From the NCBI RefSeq assembly GCF_037081775.1, contig NZ_JBAMHQ010000001.1:2542001-2606000 (forward strand): 64,000 nucleotides of DNA, in the 5' to 3' direction. The notes beneath the pieces were generated by a model. The model ran no database searches and was not told the DNA's origin. It saw only the letters and a list, made by a program, of their open reading frames with translations. Shown here one piece after another: positions 27,418 to 36,070 of this stretch (position 1 is the stretch's first letter; the number at the start of each line of letters is the position of its first letter). A program made the translations under genes and the position numbers. The stretch comes from Haladaptatus sp. ZSTT2. GTDB lineage: Archaea; Halobacteriota; Halobacteria; Halobacteriales; Halococcaceae.

Positions 27418-27729
27418 CTACGCGCCCGAATCTAGTTGTCGCCAGTCGTCGCGTCTGAGGCGGTCGATCGTCGCCTCGACGGTGTCGCGTGGCAGCTCGA
27501 AAAAGCGGAGTCTGCCGACGGGCGTCTGGATTTTGACGACACAGGAGTGTTCGGTGAGCGTGTACGCGGTGAGCGTTTTCCCCGTGCCGTAGCGCAGCGA
27601 GACGGACTGGTCTACTGGTGCGTGCTCGGTCAAGTATTCACCCAACTCACAGCTCAGCCGATGGGCAGATTCGATGTCAAACGGAACGCCGCAGCCACCA
27701 GACTGGTCGCGGACACCATGCGATGCCAT
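27418..27729 (-). CDS. Hypothetical protein
   Basis: 103 residues, unrecognised. The C-terminal 85 residues look like a small alpha+beta domain (FDIESAHRLSCELGEYL, then SVSLRYGTGKTLTAYTLTEHSCVVKIQTP). The strict start is uncertain: a later start near FDIESAH would drop a poorly conserved-looking N-terminus. No membrane segment or metal motif. Confidence 0.5.
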   Translation of the reverse strand: MASHGVRDQSGGCGVPFDIESAHRLSCELGEYLTEHAPVDQSVSLRYGTGKTLTAYTLTEHSCVVKIQTPVGRLRFFELPRDTVEATIDRLRRDDWRQLDSGA

Positions 27730-27850
27730 GAATTACCATAGTCGGTCCGTTCGCAATAAAATATGGTATTCGTGGACACACCTGCCGGTTTGTGGCAGTG
27801 TCTCCCACGACTTCGGCACGTTTACACCCCCTGCCGAGAGTGTCTTTCGT

Positions 27851-28708
27851 ATGCGCGGAATGGACGACATCAACACGATTGGCGTGATTGGCGCGGGAAC
27901 TATGGGCAACGGGATTACGCAGGTCGCGGCCGCCTCGGGCTACGAAGTCGTGATGCGCGACATCAAAGACGAGTTCGTCGAACGCGGACTGTCTGCCATC
28001 GACGACTCGCTCACTCGGTTTGTCTCGAAAGAGAAGCTGAGTGAAACCGAGAAAGACGCCGCCCTCGACCGTATCACGGGCACGACAGAGTTCGACGACC
28101 TCGCAGACTGCGACCTCGTCATCGAAGCCGCAGTCGAAAACATGGACGTCAAACAGGACATCTTCTCGGACTTAGACGACCTCATGCCCGAAGACGTGGT
28201 TCTCGCCACGAACACGAGCACGCTCTCGATTACGACCATCGCAAGCGCCACCGAGCGCCCAGAACAGGTCGTTGGCCTTCACTTCATGAACCCGGTTCCC
28301 ATCATGAAGGGCGTCGAAGTCGTCATCGGCGAGAAGACGAGCCCCGAAGTCGGGAAACTTGCCCACGAACTCTCTGAGAAACTCGGCAAAGAGACGTGGG
28401 AGTCCGACGACAAACCGGGGTTCATCACCAACCGCATCCTCATGCCGTGGCTGAACGAGGGCATCCGTGCCTACGACGAAGGCCTCGGCACGAAAGAGGA
28501 CATTGACAAGGGCATGACCCTCGGGACGAACGTCCCGATGGGGCCGCTCCAACTCGCAGACCACATCGGCCTCGACGTCTGTCTGCATGCGAGCGAAACG
28601 CTGTTCGAAGAGCTTGGCGACCGCTACAAGCCAGCCTACCTGTTAAAGCGCAAAGTCGCCGCGGGCGACCTCGGGAAAAAGACCGGCAACGGCTTCTACG
28701 AGTACTGA
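27851..28708 (+). CDS. 3-hydroxyacyl-CoA dehydrogenase
   Basis: 285 residues. NAD-binding motif IGVIGAGTMGNGITQVAA, the LVIEAAVENMDVK segment, the catalytic histidine in VVGLHFMNPVPIM with a downstream Glu, and a C-terminal helical domain with GKKTGNGFYEY. It oxidises (S)-3-hydroxyacyl-CoA in beta-oxidation or butyrate-type pathways. ATG at 27851 or 27860 are both possible. Its 3' end overlaps the convergent glycosyltransferase gene by 13 bases. Confidence 0.93.
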   Translation: MRGMDDINTIGVIGAGTMGNGITQVAAASGYEVVMRDIKDEFVERGLSAIDDSLTRFVSKEKLSETEKDAALDRITGTTEFDDLADCDLVIEAAVENMDVKQDIFSDLDDLMPEDVVLATNTSTLSITTIASATERPEQVVGLHFMNPVPIMKGVEVVIGEKTSPEVGKLAHELSEKLGKETWESDDKPGFITNRILMPWLNEGIRAYDEGLGTKEDIDKGMTLGTNVPMGPLQLADHIGLDVCLHASETLFEELGDRYKPAYLLKRKVAAGDLGKKTGNGFYEY

Positions 28709-29814
28709 GCGAGTTCGCGTTCGTACACGTCCAACAACTGGTCGACCGCCGCCTCGACGCTAATCTGGTCGCGGCGAGAAACACAATTTTCACTTAGCTC
28801 TGCATTGTTCGCAAGCGCCCGCTCTAAGCCGTCTCTGAAGCCGGCGATGTCGCCGGGTTCGAAGTGGTAGCCAGTTACGCCATCGATGACCGTGTCTTCG
28901 AGCGCACCGGCGTTCACTCCAACGACTGGCGTCCCGGCAGCGTTCGCTTCGAGCGCGACGATGCCTTGGGTTTCGACCGGACTCGGGAACGCGAACACGT
29001 TGAGGGCGGCGTAGAACGACGGGAGGTCTTCGCGGTCGAGAAAGCCGAGGAAGCGAATGTCCATGTCCATCTCTGCGGCTCTCGCTTCGAGCGTTTCCCG
29101 GGCGGGGCCGTCGCCGCCGAAGACGACGGTCACGTCCATTCCGTCGATGGCATCGAGGATGGAGGTGAGCGACTTCTCGAAGCCGTGGCGGCCGGTGTAG
29201 CCAATCAGCGGTCGGTCCGTGTCGATGCCGTGTTTGTGTCGGAACTCTGTGCCGTCTGCGGGGCGAAACGTCTCGATGTCAACCCCGTTCGGGACGACTT
29301 CCACCCGACTTTCGATGCCGACTTCGTCCGTGAGATGCCGTTTCGTGTCTGCACTCGGGACGAGGACGGTGTCTGCTTGGCCGAAAAACCAGCGCTCGTA
29401 GGACTCCGCGATGCGGCCAAGGCCGTTCGAGAGAAACTCGCGCTGAGCGAGGTAGTCTGCATACTCGCTCGTCGGGGTGTGATACGACGTGATGAACGGC
29501 GCGTCGACCTCCCGTGAGAGTCGAAGGCCGCCAAGCCCGAGAGAAAACGGGGTGTGGGCGTGGACGATGTCTACGTCTTCGACTGCCTCCGGAACTGATG
29601 GCGTCCCGAGGTAAAAGCCATCATAGAAGGGGAACGGCAGGCTTCTGACGGCATGTTCGCCCGGGTCGGGGCTGTAGCCGCGCGCTTTGGGAAAGACGAT
29701 GTCCATGCGCCCGCCGCGGGCGAGCCACCGGTCGCGCCACGTTTTGACCGTATACGTGACCCCGTTTACCGTGGGCAGGTAGGTATCCGTGAAGGCGGCG
29801 ACCCGGGGCATCAT
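28696..29814 (-). CDS. GT4-family glycosyltransferase
   Basis: 372 residues with the GT-B two-domain fold. N-terminal domain: RVAAFTDTYLPTVNGVTYTVKTW; C-terminal donor-binding site: SPVETQGIVALEANAAGTPVVG, which contains the E-x7-E motif of retaining GT4 enzymes. The TDTYLPTVNGV start matches archaeal glycolipid and diglycosyl-lipid transferases. It precedes (in the same direction) a region following a second GT4 gene, suggesting sequential sugar additions. Confidence 0.85.
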   Translation of the reverse strand: MMPRVAAFTDTYLPTVNGVTYTVKTWRDRWLARGGRMDIVFPKARGYSPDPGEHAVRSLPFPFYDGFYLGTPSVPEAVEDVDIVHAHTPFSLGLGGLRLSREVDAPFITSYHTPTSEYADYLAQREFLSNGLGRIAESYERWFFGQADTVLVPSADTKRHLTDEVGIESRVEVVPNGVDIETFRPADGTEFRHKHGIDTDRPLIGYTGRHGFEKSLTSILDAIDGMDVTVVFGGDGPARETLEARAAEMDMDIRFLGFLDREDLPSFYAALNVFAFPSPVETQGIVALEANAAGTPVVGVNAGALEDTVIDGVTGYHFEPGDIAGFRDGLERALANNAELSENCVSRRDQISVEAAVDQLLDVYERELAQYS

Positions 29815-29838
29815 TTCTCACCCTTGTTCAGCCGAGAC

Positions 29839-30891
29839 TTAATGGTTTGTGACATCACGATAGATTGTAAGAAGTTCGCTTGCAACGCGGTCTAAGCCGT
29901 GGTCGGCCGCGGTTTGCCTCGCGTTTTCCCCGAGTCGTTCTCGGAGCGCTGGTTCTGCTGCCAATCTGTCAAGTGCGGCGCGGAACTCCTCGTGAGTCGA
30001 ACACTTGAGGCAGTCTTCGCCGTGGGTGTAGAACTCGGAGAAGACAGGAATGTCGCGGATGACGACGGCTTTGCCACAAGCCATCGCTTCGAGGACGGCG
30101 ATGCCCTGATTCTCGTTTTTCGTCGGGAACAGATACACGTCGCCTGCGCCGTACGCGCCGCGAATGTCTTCGACCCACCCGGTGAACGTCACATTTTCCG
30201 GTGGGTTGTTCACCCACTCGGTGACGGTTGCGCTCGCTTGTGGACCGGTGTCGTAGGTGCCGAACCACGCGAAATCGTAGTCGGTCTCTTCTGCGAGTTC
30301 ACAGAACGTGGTGAGGCCTTTTCGCTCGAAGACGCTCCCCACAGCGAAGACGACCATTCCCGAGAGGTCGTATTTGTCCCGGTACTCCTCGCGCAACTCA
30401 TCGTGGCCTTCGAGCGCGTCGATATCCACGCCGTTCGTTATCGGGCGAATCGGGGCGGTCACAGGGTACGATTCGAGGATGTTCTTCGTGAACTCGCTCG
30501 GGCAGAGCACGAGGTCTGCCTGCGAGTAAAACCACTTCAGGTAGCGCGCGAGCACGGGTGCGGCGAGGTTCGACCCGCGAAAGCTCTCTGCGAAGTCTTC
30601 GCCCGTCGTGTGGGCGTGTAAGATGAGCGGGATATCCTTCGATTTCGCGCGGCGAGCAAGTGCAAGCGAGACTGGTCCAATCGTGTTCAGATGCACCACA
30701 TCGACCGATTCGAGCAGCGGGCCGCCGTACAGCGCGCTCCTGAGTCCGCGGTCTACATTCCCACCCACCCACGGGGAGGTGATGACCTCTACATCGGTCT
30801 GTTCGAGCGCCGAGCGTTGCTGGTCAGTTGCGGTGCCAATCCCGCTCCGCGCTAGTGCCGATTCGAGTTCGAGATAGTTGAGCGCGCGCAC
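29839..30891 (-). CDS. GT4-family glycosyltransferase
   Basis: 350 residues. GT-B fold with the C-terminal motif TKNENQGIAVLEAMACGKAVV (E-x7-E). The N-terminus MRALNYLELESALARSGIGTATDQQRSAL is characteristic of a haloarchaeal branch of these enzymes. It is upstream of a second GT4 gene by 24 bases and probably in the same operon. The substrate is unknown; a membrane glycolipid is a fair guess given the pairing. Confidence 0.85.
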   Translation of the reverse strand: MRALNYLELESALARSGIGTATDQQRSALEQTDVEVITSPWVGGNVDRGLRSALYGGPLLESVDVVHLNTIGPVSLALARRAKSKDIPLILHAHTTGEDFAESFRGSNLAAPVLARYLKWFYSQADLVLCPSEFTKNILESYPVTAPIRPITNGVDIDALEGHDELREEYRDKYDLSGMVVFAVGSVFERKGLTTFCELAEETDYDFAWFGTYDTGPQASATVTEWVNNPPENVTFTGWVEDIRGAYGAGDVYLFPTKNENQGIAVLEAMACGKAVVIRDIPVFSEFYTHGEDCLKCSTHEEFRAALDRLAAEPALRERLGENARQTAADHGLDRVASELLTIYRDVTNH

Positions 30892-30962
30892 AGCAAAACC
30901 GACCCACGGATGCCGATTAACTGTTGCGGTAACAGCGATTTATAATCCCGTTAATCGGAATC

Positions 30963-30972
30963 TATTTATATG
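30963..30972 (+). promoter_or_regulatory. TATA box, probably for the Rnp4-YhbY-MscS genes
   Basis: TATTTATATG lies in an AT-rich stretch (a second candidate, GATTTATAATC, is about 25 bases upstream). The first gene starts about 90 bases downstream, so this transcript would have a real leader unlike most haloarchaeal mRNAs. Confidence 0.45.
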
Positions 30973-31064
30973 CAACAACAAATCAATTCGCTTGGGGCTA
31001 CACAGGAGCTTTTCTTTCCTATGTGTTCGGCCCCGGAAACCCCCCACCCCACCCCTCGTTTCCG

Positions 31065-31340
31065 ATGACTACTATTGCCGAAGAGCGGATTGCGCGCCTG
31101 CACGACCTTTCAAGAGACGCCGTCAAAACCGGTCACGATGACCGGGCACGCGAGTACGTGAGACTGGCCAGACGCATCGCCGAGCGACATCGGTTGCGTC
31201 TCCCCCGGGAGTTCAAACGCTTTACGTGCGCCTCGTGCGACGCGTACCTGGTTCCCGGGCGCAACGCACGCGTCAGGCTGCAAGACGGGCACGTCGTCAT
31301 TTCCTGTGATTGTGGCCATCACGCACGACACCCATACTAA
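31065..31340 (+). CDS. rnp4: RNase P protein component 4 (Rpp21/Rpr2 family)
   Basis: 91 residues. An N-terminal helical hairpin rich in Arg (RIARLHDLSRDAVKTGHDDRAREYVRLARRIAERHR) is followed by a zinc ribbon with CASC and CDCG. This is the archaeal Rpp21 layout and it helps RNase P RNA mature tRNA 5' ends. Followed by a YhbY-type RNA-binding protein gene. Confidence 0.88.
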   Translation: MTTIAEERIARLHDLSRDAVKTGHDDRAREYVRLARRIAERHRLRLPREFKRFTCASCDAYLVPGRNARVRLQDGHVVISCDCGHHARHPY

Positions 31341-31422
31341 ACTGTTTTCCCTAACCTGACACCGGGCACGACGGCCATACCTCAATATTCACATAGCTCC
31401 GGTTAATAAAGCGCATAAGCCA

Positions 31423-31668
31423 ATGGTAAATCAAGACTTGCGGAAAGAAGCCCACGATGTCGAAGTCACCGTCTGGGTCGGCAAGAGCGGCCACGGTGCC
31501 GTCCTCGAAGAGTTGAAAACCCAACTCCAAGACCGAAAGCTGGTGAAAGTCAAGTTCCTCCGCGCCTCGCGGGGCGGAACGACGGTCGAAGAGATGGCCG
31601 AAGAACTCGCGGAAAACGCCGGTGCGGAGGTCGTTGATACGCGGGGGAACACGGCGGTTTTCCACTAG
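31423..31668 (+). CDS. YhbY/CRM-type RNA-binding protein
   Basis: 81 residues with the CRM domain fold and the GxxG loop replaced by GKSGHG (VWVGKSGHGAVLEEL), then KLVKVKFLRASRGGTTVEEMAEELAENAGAEVVDTRGNTAVF. YhbY proteins associate with pre-50S ribosomes in bacteria. The stop (31666-31668) abuts the MscS start codon, so the three genes rnp4 - yhbY - mscS are probably one transcript. Confidence 0.85.
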   Translation: MVNQDLRKEAHDVEVTVWVGKSGHGAVLEELKTQLQDRKLVKVKFLRASRGGTTVEEMAEELAENAGAEVVDTRGNTAVFH

Positions 31669-32541
31669 ATGGTTGGAACACTCCCCATCTTCGAGCAGTT
31701 TCTCGGGGCGACGTACGGCCTCATCGCCACGCAGTTCGTGCTGTTCGTCGGCGCGTTCATCGCGGTGTTCCTGCTCGGAAAAATCATCGTCACGCCACTT
31801 TTCGACCGCGTGGTTCGCTCTCGGGGCTTAGACGAACACGCTCGCCAGCCACTTCGTCGCCTCGTCTCCATCATCGTCCTCTTTACGGCCATCTCCGTTG
31901 CATTCGGCGCGGCTGGCTTCGGCAGCTTCCTCACCTCGCTGGCCACCATCGCGGCGGCCGCCACGCTCGCCATCGGCTTTGCGATGCAAGACGTCATCAA
32001 AAACTTCGTCGCGGGCATCTTCATCTACACGGACAAGCCGTTTCGCGTCGGTGACTGGATCGAGTGGGACAGCTACTCGGGCATCGTCGAAGACATCAGT
32101 CTGCGGGTCAGCCGCGTGCGCACGTTCGACAACGAACTGCTCACCGTCCCGAACTCGACGCTCACCGACGGCGTCATCAAGAATCCGGTCGCCAAGAGCA
32201 GGCTTCGCCTGAAGTTCGTCTTCGGCATCGGCTACGACGACGACATCGACCTTGCGTCTAAGATTATCGTCGAAGAAGCCGAGAAACACGAGGGCATCAT
32301 GGACGAACCAGCGCCGACGGTTCGCCTCACGGAACTCGCAGACTCCTACGTCGGCCTCCAGTCGCGCATCTGGATCGACAATCCGAGCCGCGCAGACTTC
32401 GTCAAAACGCGCGGCGAGTACGTCACGAACGTGAAAAACCGATTCGACGAAGCCGACATCGAGATTCCGTACCCACAGCGCGACCTCTCTGGGGCTGTGG
32501 TTCTCCAGAACGGGTCTGACTTCGGCGCGGTCGAACAGTAA
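31669..32541 (+). CDS. MscS-family mechanosensitive ion channel
   Basis: 290 residues. Three N-terminal membrane helices lead into the pore-lining helix GFGSFLTSLATIAAAATLAIGFAMQDVIKNFVAGIFI, the conserved MscS TM3 pattern with small residues. It is followed by the beta domain (FRVGDWIEWDSYSGIVEDISLRVSRVRTFDNELLTVPNS). This releases solutes under hypo-osmotic shock, a plausible need in a halophile. Confidence 0.93.
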   Translation: MVGTLPIFEQFLGATYGLIATQFVLFVGAFIAVFLLGKIIVTPLFDRVVRSRGLDEHARQPLRRLVSIIVLFTAISVAFGAAGFGSFLTSLATIAAAATLAIGFAMQDVIKNFVAGIFIYTDKPFRVGDWIEWDSYSGIVEDISLRVSRVRTFDNELLTVPNSTLTDGVIKNPVAKSRLRLKFVFGIGYDDDIDLASKIIVEEAEKHEGIMDEPAPTVRLTELADSYVGLQSRIWIDNPSRADFVKTRGEYVTNVKNRFDEADIEIPYPQRDLSGAVVLQNGSDFGAVEQ

Positions 32542-32621
32542 GCGGCCCTTTTTTCGAGTTTTTGTCTCCGACAGCAGCATACAGCGCCGCGGCTCACGGG
32601 TGTGAATACGGTATGAATGCG

Positions 32622-32926
32622 GACGGACGGAGTTGCCTGGCGTTCCACCACGGGGAATCCCGGTTGCCGCCTCCACCCCGCACCCCTTCGAGCGACAGGT
32701 GTCCACGAGTTCGCTGCTCGCTTCCGCGCCTGACGGGTTGCTCGCGGTTAACCACGGTGAGACGTCCCTGCAGACGTTCACCGAAAGACCGCTGTCCCCG
32801 AAGGACGAGGCTTCTACGTTGGCTCCCGGGGCCCGTGCCGGTCTGACCGGACGCACCCGTTGTTCGGTCCCCACTAAAGACCATAGCGTGGGTGACGAGC
32901 AGGGCCTAACTGCCCGACCTAGTCCA
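32622..32926 (-). ncRNA. ffs: Signal recognition particle 7S RNA
   Basis: Read on the minus strand, the start resembles the haloarchaeal 7S RNA 5' region (GACTAGGTCGGGCAGTTAGG). The helix-8 core that binds SRP54 is recognisable: GTCAGG, then GGAAG, then AGCAG. 5' GGAC and 3' GTCC can close helix 1. The length is about 305 nt. The ends are estimates. It fills the 432-base gap between mscS and the next gene, which has no protein-coding character. Confidence 0.85.
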
Positions 32927-32946
32927 GTTATTTGATAACTGTCTCC

Positions 32947-32956
32947 GGTTTAAGGG
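32947..32956 (-). promoter_or_regulatory. TATA box of the SRP RNA gene
   Basis: On the minus strand this is CCCTTAAACC, centred about 25 bases upstream of the predicted RNA 5' end, which is the expected archaeal spacing. Confidence 0.45.
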
Positions 32957-32973
32957 CCTTTCGACTTTTCGCG

Positions 32974-33423
32974 CTAAAATAACTTGAGGGCGCGGGCGTA
33001 CCACACGCCGCTCACAGGCACGCCAAGCGAGCAGAACAGCACAATCCAGCGGTGGTTCTCCATGAGCGTCGCGCCAAAGGCGCTCTCGACCGTCGTGAGA
33101 CTGCCGAGTACGTCTACCGGCACCGCGAGCGCCCAGAGCAGCGTCAACAGCACCATGAAGACGCCGAGGGCAGTTGTCGCTGCCGCAACCGTCACCGGCT
33201 CGGTGCGCTGGTTGTATCCCGCCGCAAAGGCGATGAGCGTCACGAGCGCGAACCCGGCCGCGCCGAACACACCTGCGAGGCCGCTCGTGTAGTAAACGGT
33301 CAACCCGGACGCCGCGTTTGCGGGCAAGATGAGATAGGGCGCGAGAATCGCCGCGAGAACGGCGATGTCGGCGGCGATACCAAGCAAAGGTGCAGGGGTG
33401 TGAAACGCAGAATCCTCAGCCAT
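32974..33423 (-). CDS. Four-helix membrane protein (DUF7548-like)
   Basis: 149 residues with about four membrane helices (IAADIAVLAAILAPYLIL, VFGAAGFALVTLIAFAAGY, ALGVFMVLLTLLWALAVPV, WIVLFCSLGVPVSGVWYA). A haloarchaeal family of unknown function; the DUF number is from memory. It ends downstream of the SRP RNA gene and reads toward it. Confidence 0.65.
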   Translation of the reverse strand: MAEDSAFHTPAPLLGIAADIAVLAAILAPYLILPANAASGLTVYYTSGLAGVFGAAGFALVTLIAFAAGYNQRTEPVTVAAATTALGVFMVLLTLLWALAVPVDVLGSLTTVESAFGATLMENHRWIVLFCSLGVPVSGVWYARALKLF

Positions 33424-33507
33424 TGCCGGGAGTTGTCGGGGAATCGAATTAAACGCCCCGCTCTGAAATCCGCAACGCACACGTAGTTCCACTCCATACG
33501 CCCGACC

Positions 33508-33819
33508 ATGGGACTTGGTGGAACCGCAAAGAAGTTGCAAAAAGTCGCAGACACCGCAGAAGAACTCTATAAGCGCTTAAACGAGTTGCGCGACCAGATT
33601 CTCGCGCTCAGACAGCAGGTCGAATCGACCGGCGCGAAAGTCGAGTCGATAGAAGCGGACCTCACCGAACAGCGCGTTCTCTTGGAAGCGCTCGCGGAGA
33701 AAGAGGGCCTCGACGTAGAGAAACTGCTCGCGGAAGCCGAAGCAGAAGCCACAACGGATGACATGGAGGAAGAAGATGTCGCGCCGCCCGCCGAAACGCC
33801 AGCAGAAAGTAGCGACTGA
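33508..33819 (+). CDS. DUF5798-family coiled-coil protein
   Basis: 103 residues, MGLGGTAKKLQKVADTAEEL then heptad-rich helices through about residue 60 and an acidic Ala/Glu/Pro tail. The pattern matches DUF5798, restricted to Halobacteria. Predicted to be soluble and coiled-coil; function unknown. It is 46 bases before the cysteine-synthase gene in the same direction. Confidence 0.8.
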   Translation: MGLGGTAKKLQKVADTAEELYKRLNELRDQILALRQQVESTGAKVESIEADLTEQRVLLEALAEKEGLDVEKLLAEAEAEATTDDMEEEDVAPPAETPAESSD

Positions 33820-33865
33820 CTGGCAAAACGTGCCGCTTTAACTGGCCGGGTGCGAACCATCGGGT

Positions 33866-34846
33866 ATGACCACGCACCGAGAACCGCTCGACTCGGTTCT
33901 TGAGACGATTGGCGAAACCCCGCTCGTCCGGGTCACAGCCTCCCCTGACACTGTACGCGTCTACGCGAAGCTCGAATCGTTCAATCCGGGCGCGAGCGTG
34001 AAAGACCGCATTGGCCTGTATATGTTAGAACAGATGCTCGACCGTGGCGAGCTTTCGCCGGGCGGGACGGTCATCGAGCCAACCGCCGGAAACACCGGAA
34101 TCGGCCTCGCCATCGCGGCGGGCCAACTCGACGTGAACGCGATTTTCGTCGTTCCCGAGCGATTCAGTGTCGAAAAGCAACAGCTTATGGCCGCCCTCGG
34201 TGCGGAAATCATCAACACGCCGACCGAGGACGGGATGGGCGGAGCAATCGACCGCGCCCACGAGCTTGCGGAGGAACTCGATAACGCCGTCGTCCCCCAA
34301 CAGTTCGCAAACCCCCTCAATGCGGAGGCACACTACGAACTCACCGCCCCGGAGATTTTCGACGCCCTCGATGGCGACGTCGGAGCCATCGTCGCCGGGT
34401 GTGGCACCGCGGGGACGCTCATGGGGATCGCCCGCTACGCACTCGAACAGGACGAGGACATTCACATCTGTGCGGTCGAACCCGAAGGCTCGCTCTACTC
34501 GACAACGAAGGGGAAATCTGCAGAAGAAGCCGAGTACAAAATCGAAGGGATTGGCACGCACAACGTGGCCACCAACGAGTTGTTCGACCCTGATCTCGTG
34601 GACAGCGTTGCGCAGGTGAGCGACGAGGCCGCCCATACCGAATTGAAACGGCTTGCCCGCGAGGAAGGCCATCTCGTGGCCTCAAGTTCAGGTGCTGCGA
34701 GCGTTGCCGCCCAGCGTCTCGCCGCGAAAATCGAGGCAGGCGAAATTGCCGCCCCGCACAACTCCGTTGTCACCATCTTCCCCGATTCGAGCGAGCGCTA
34801 CCTCTCGAAGGGTATCTATCGCTCGTTCGAGGATTGGGAAAACTAG
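33866..34846 (+). CDS. cysK: PLP-dependent cysteine synthase family protein
   Basis: 326 residues, fold-type II. Schiff-base lysine Lys46 in NPGASVKDRIGL, the PLP-phosphate loop GCGTAGTLMGIA, and PTAGNTGIGLAIAAG for substrate binding. It makes cysteine or cystathionine from O-acetyl or O-phosphoserine and sulfide/homocysteine; the specific substrate cannot be set from sequence alone. Followed by a convergent CoA-binding-protein gene. Confidence 0.9.
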   Translation: MTTHREPLDSVLETIGETPLVRVTASPDTVRVYAKLESFNPGASVKDRIGLYMLEQMLDRGELSPGGTVIEPTAGNTGIGLAIAAGQLDVNAIFVVPERFSVEKQQLMAALGAEIINTPTEDGMGGAIDRAHELAEELDNAVVPQQFANPLNAEAHYELTAPEIFDALDGDVGAIVAGCGTAGTLMGIARYALEQDEDIHICAVEPEGSLYSTTKGKSAEEAEYKIEGIGTHNVATNELFDPDLVDSVAQVSDEAAHTELKRLAREEGHLVASSSGAASVAAQRLAAKIEAGEIAAPHNSVVTIFPDSSERYLSKGIYRSFEDWEN

Positions 34847-34847
34847 G

Positions 34848-35255
34848 TTACAGCAGCCGGGCGTGTTCGACTTTCAAACACCGATTTTGGACGAATTGCT
34901 TCCCTGCGGCTTCTGCCTTTTTCGCCGCGTCGTCGTCGCGGATGCCGAGTTGCGTCCAGATGACTTTCACGTCGTCGCGGGCGATCGCAGCATCGACAAT
35001 AGACGCGACTTCTTCGGACGGGCGAAACACGTCTACGATGTCGATTTCTTCTTTTACGTCAGCAAGTGAGTCGTAGGGTTCCATCCCGAAAATCTCGTCT
35101 GCGTATGGGTTCACGGGGATGATGGTGTAGCCGTGATTTCGCAAATACTTTGGAATGCTGTGAGCGTCTTTCCCGGGGGTCGCAGAGCAGCCAACGACAG
35201 CAATCGTTTTGAGTCCAAGAATCTCGCGGAGTTCGGCGTCCGTCTCGACTGGCAT
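34848..35255 (-). CDS. CoA-binding-domain protein (YccU-like)
   Basis: 135 residues, a Rossmann CoA-binding domain: LKTIAVVGCSATPGKDAHSIPKYLRNHGYTIIPVNPYADEIFG, later VDIVDVFRPSEEVASIVDAAI and QLGIRDDDAAKKAEAAGKQFVQNRCL. This is the stand-alone domain seen in the succinyl-CoA-synthetase alpha superfamily. Role unknown. The start at 35255 matches the family N-terminus; the longer ORF upstream does not. Confidence 0.85.
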   Translation of the reverse strand: MPVETDAELREILGLKTIAVVGCSATPGKDAHSIPKYLRNHGYTIIPVNPYADEIFGMEPYDSLADVKEEIDIVDVFRPSEEVASIVDAAIARDDVKVIWTQLGIRDDDAAKKAEAAGKQFVQNRCLKVEHARLL

Positions 35256-35322
35256 AACCGTACGAACGAGAGCGGCTTGCAAAAGGGCACTGCAGGTGTG
35301 TACGCCAGACACAGAAGCGCCT

Positions 35323-35943
35323 CTACGCTGTTGACGACCTGAGCGTGACCTGTGGCGTCTCTTGGCTGGTTTCGATGACACCGTCAAACAGTTGGGTCAG
35401 CATGTTCTTCGTCTGCTGGTCGTGGGCCGTAGACTCCATCACGAAGATTCCGAGGGCGTTTGCGCTCTGTGTTCTCCCGGTGAACACGTGGAGGAAGCGA
35501 AACACAGTCTGGATGTTCGAGTAGATGATGAGCGTCGATAGCGAGTGGAGCATCACACGATTGCGGTGGATGCCCTGATTGCCGTAGAAGTGTTCGAGTA
35601 TCTCTGAGAGTTTAATCCCAATGCCGGTCATGTCGTGGGGCGAGGAGGCAAACTTGCGCGTCGCAGTCTCGGTGGTCGTCCCGATTCCCTGGTGTTTCGT
35701 CACGCAATCGACGATGCCCAGTGGCACGTTGTCGAGTGAGTCACCTGTCCGCGTATACTCTTCTACGATGCGGTCGCCACTGTCTTTTGTCGAGATGACG
35801 ATGCCGCCCTCGCCGTCTTCGAACCCCTGTTTGAGAATATCGAGCGCGAGCTGTCGCTTGCCAGAAAGTGGCGGCCCAGTAATGAGGAGGTTCGACCCGG
35901 CCGCTATCGACTGTCCATCGAGTTTCGGTCCGAGATTATACAT
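35323..35943 (-). CDS. RecA/RAD55/KaiC-like single-domain ATPase
   Basis: 206 residues. Walker A GPPLSGKRQ is at about residues 23-31 and a degenerate Walker-B-like strand is at NRVMLHSLSTLIIYS. The KaiC/GvpD-like pattern (GIVISTKDSGDRIVEEY) places it in the haloarchaeal RAD55-like group that often regulates signalling. No adjacent sensor genes. A palindrome at 35990-36006 lies just upstream. Confidence 0.7.
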   Translation of the reverse strand: MYNLGPKLDGQSIAAGSNLLITGPPLSGKRQLALDILKQGFEDGEGGIVISTKDSGDRIVEEYTRTGDSLDNVPLGIVDCVTKHQGIGTTTETATRKFASSPHDMTGIGIKLSEILEHFYGNQGIHRNRVMLHSLSTLIIYSNIQTVFRFLHVFTGRTQSANALGIFVMESTAHDQQTKNMLTQLFDGVIETSQETPQVTLRSSTA

Positions 35944-35989
35944 CTCGGAGTTTCACCCCTGCACGTATGGACATCGATGGACAAGAGTG

Positions 35990-36006
35990 GTGAACATCCC
36001 GTTCAC
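35990..36006. promoter_or_regulatory. Inverted repeat upstream of the RAD55-like gene
   Basis: GTGAAC-atccc-GTTCAC: perfect 6-base arms and a 5-base spacer, 47 bases before the ATG at 35943 on the minus strand. It could be an operator; it could equally be chance. Confidence 0.3.
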
Positions 36007-36070
36007 ACCTTCGCATCTATTCATGATAATGGGACACAGCCTCATAAACCCCTATCGTACTCAACTACGC

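Noticed and set aside
30970-31068. A 32-codon upstream ORF overlapping the rnp4 start by ATGA
   Set aside because: Its ATG lies inside the probable TATA box and the peptide is low in haloarchaeal character; the overlap is most likely chance.
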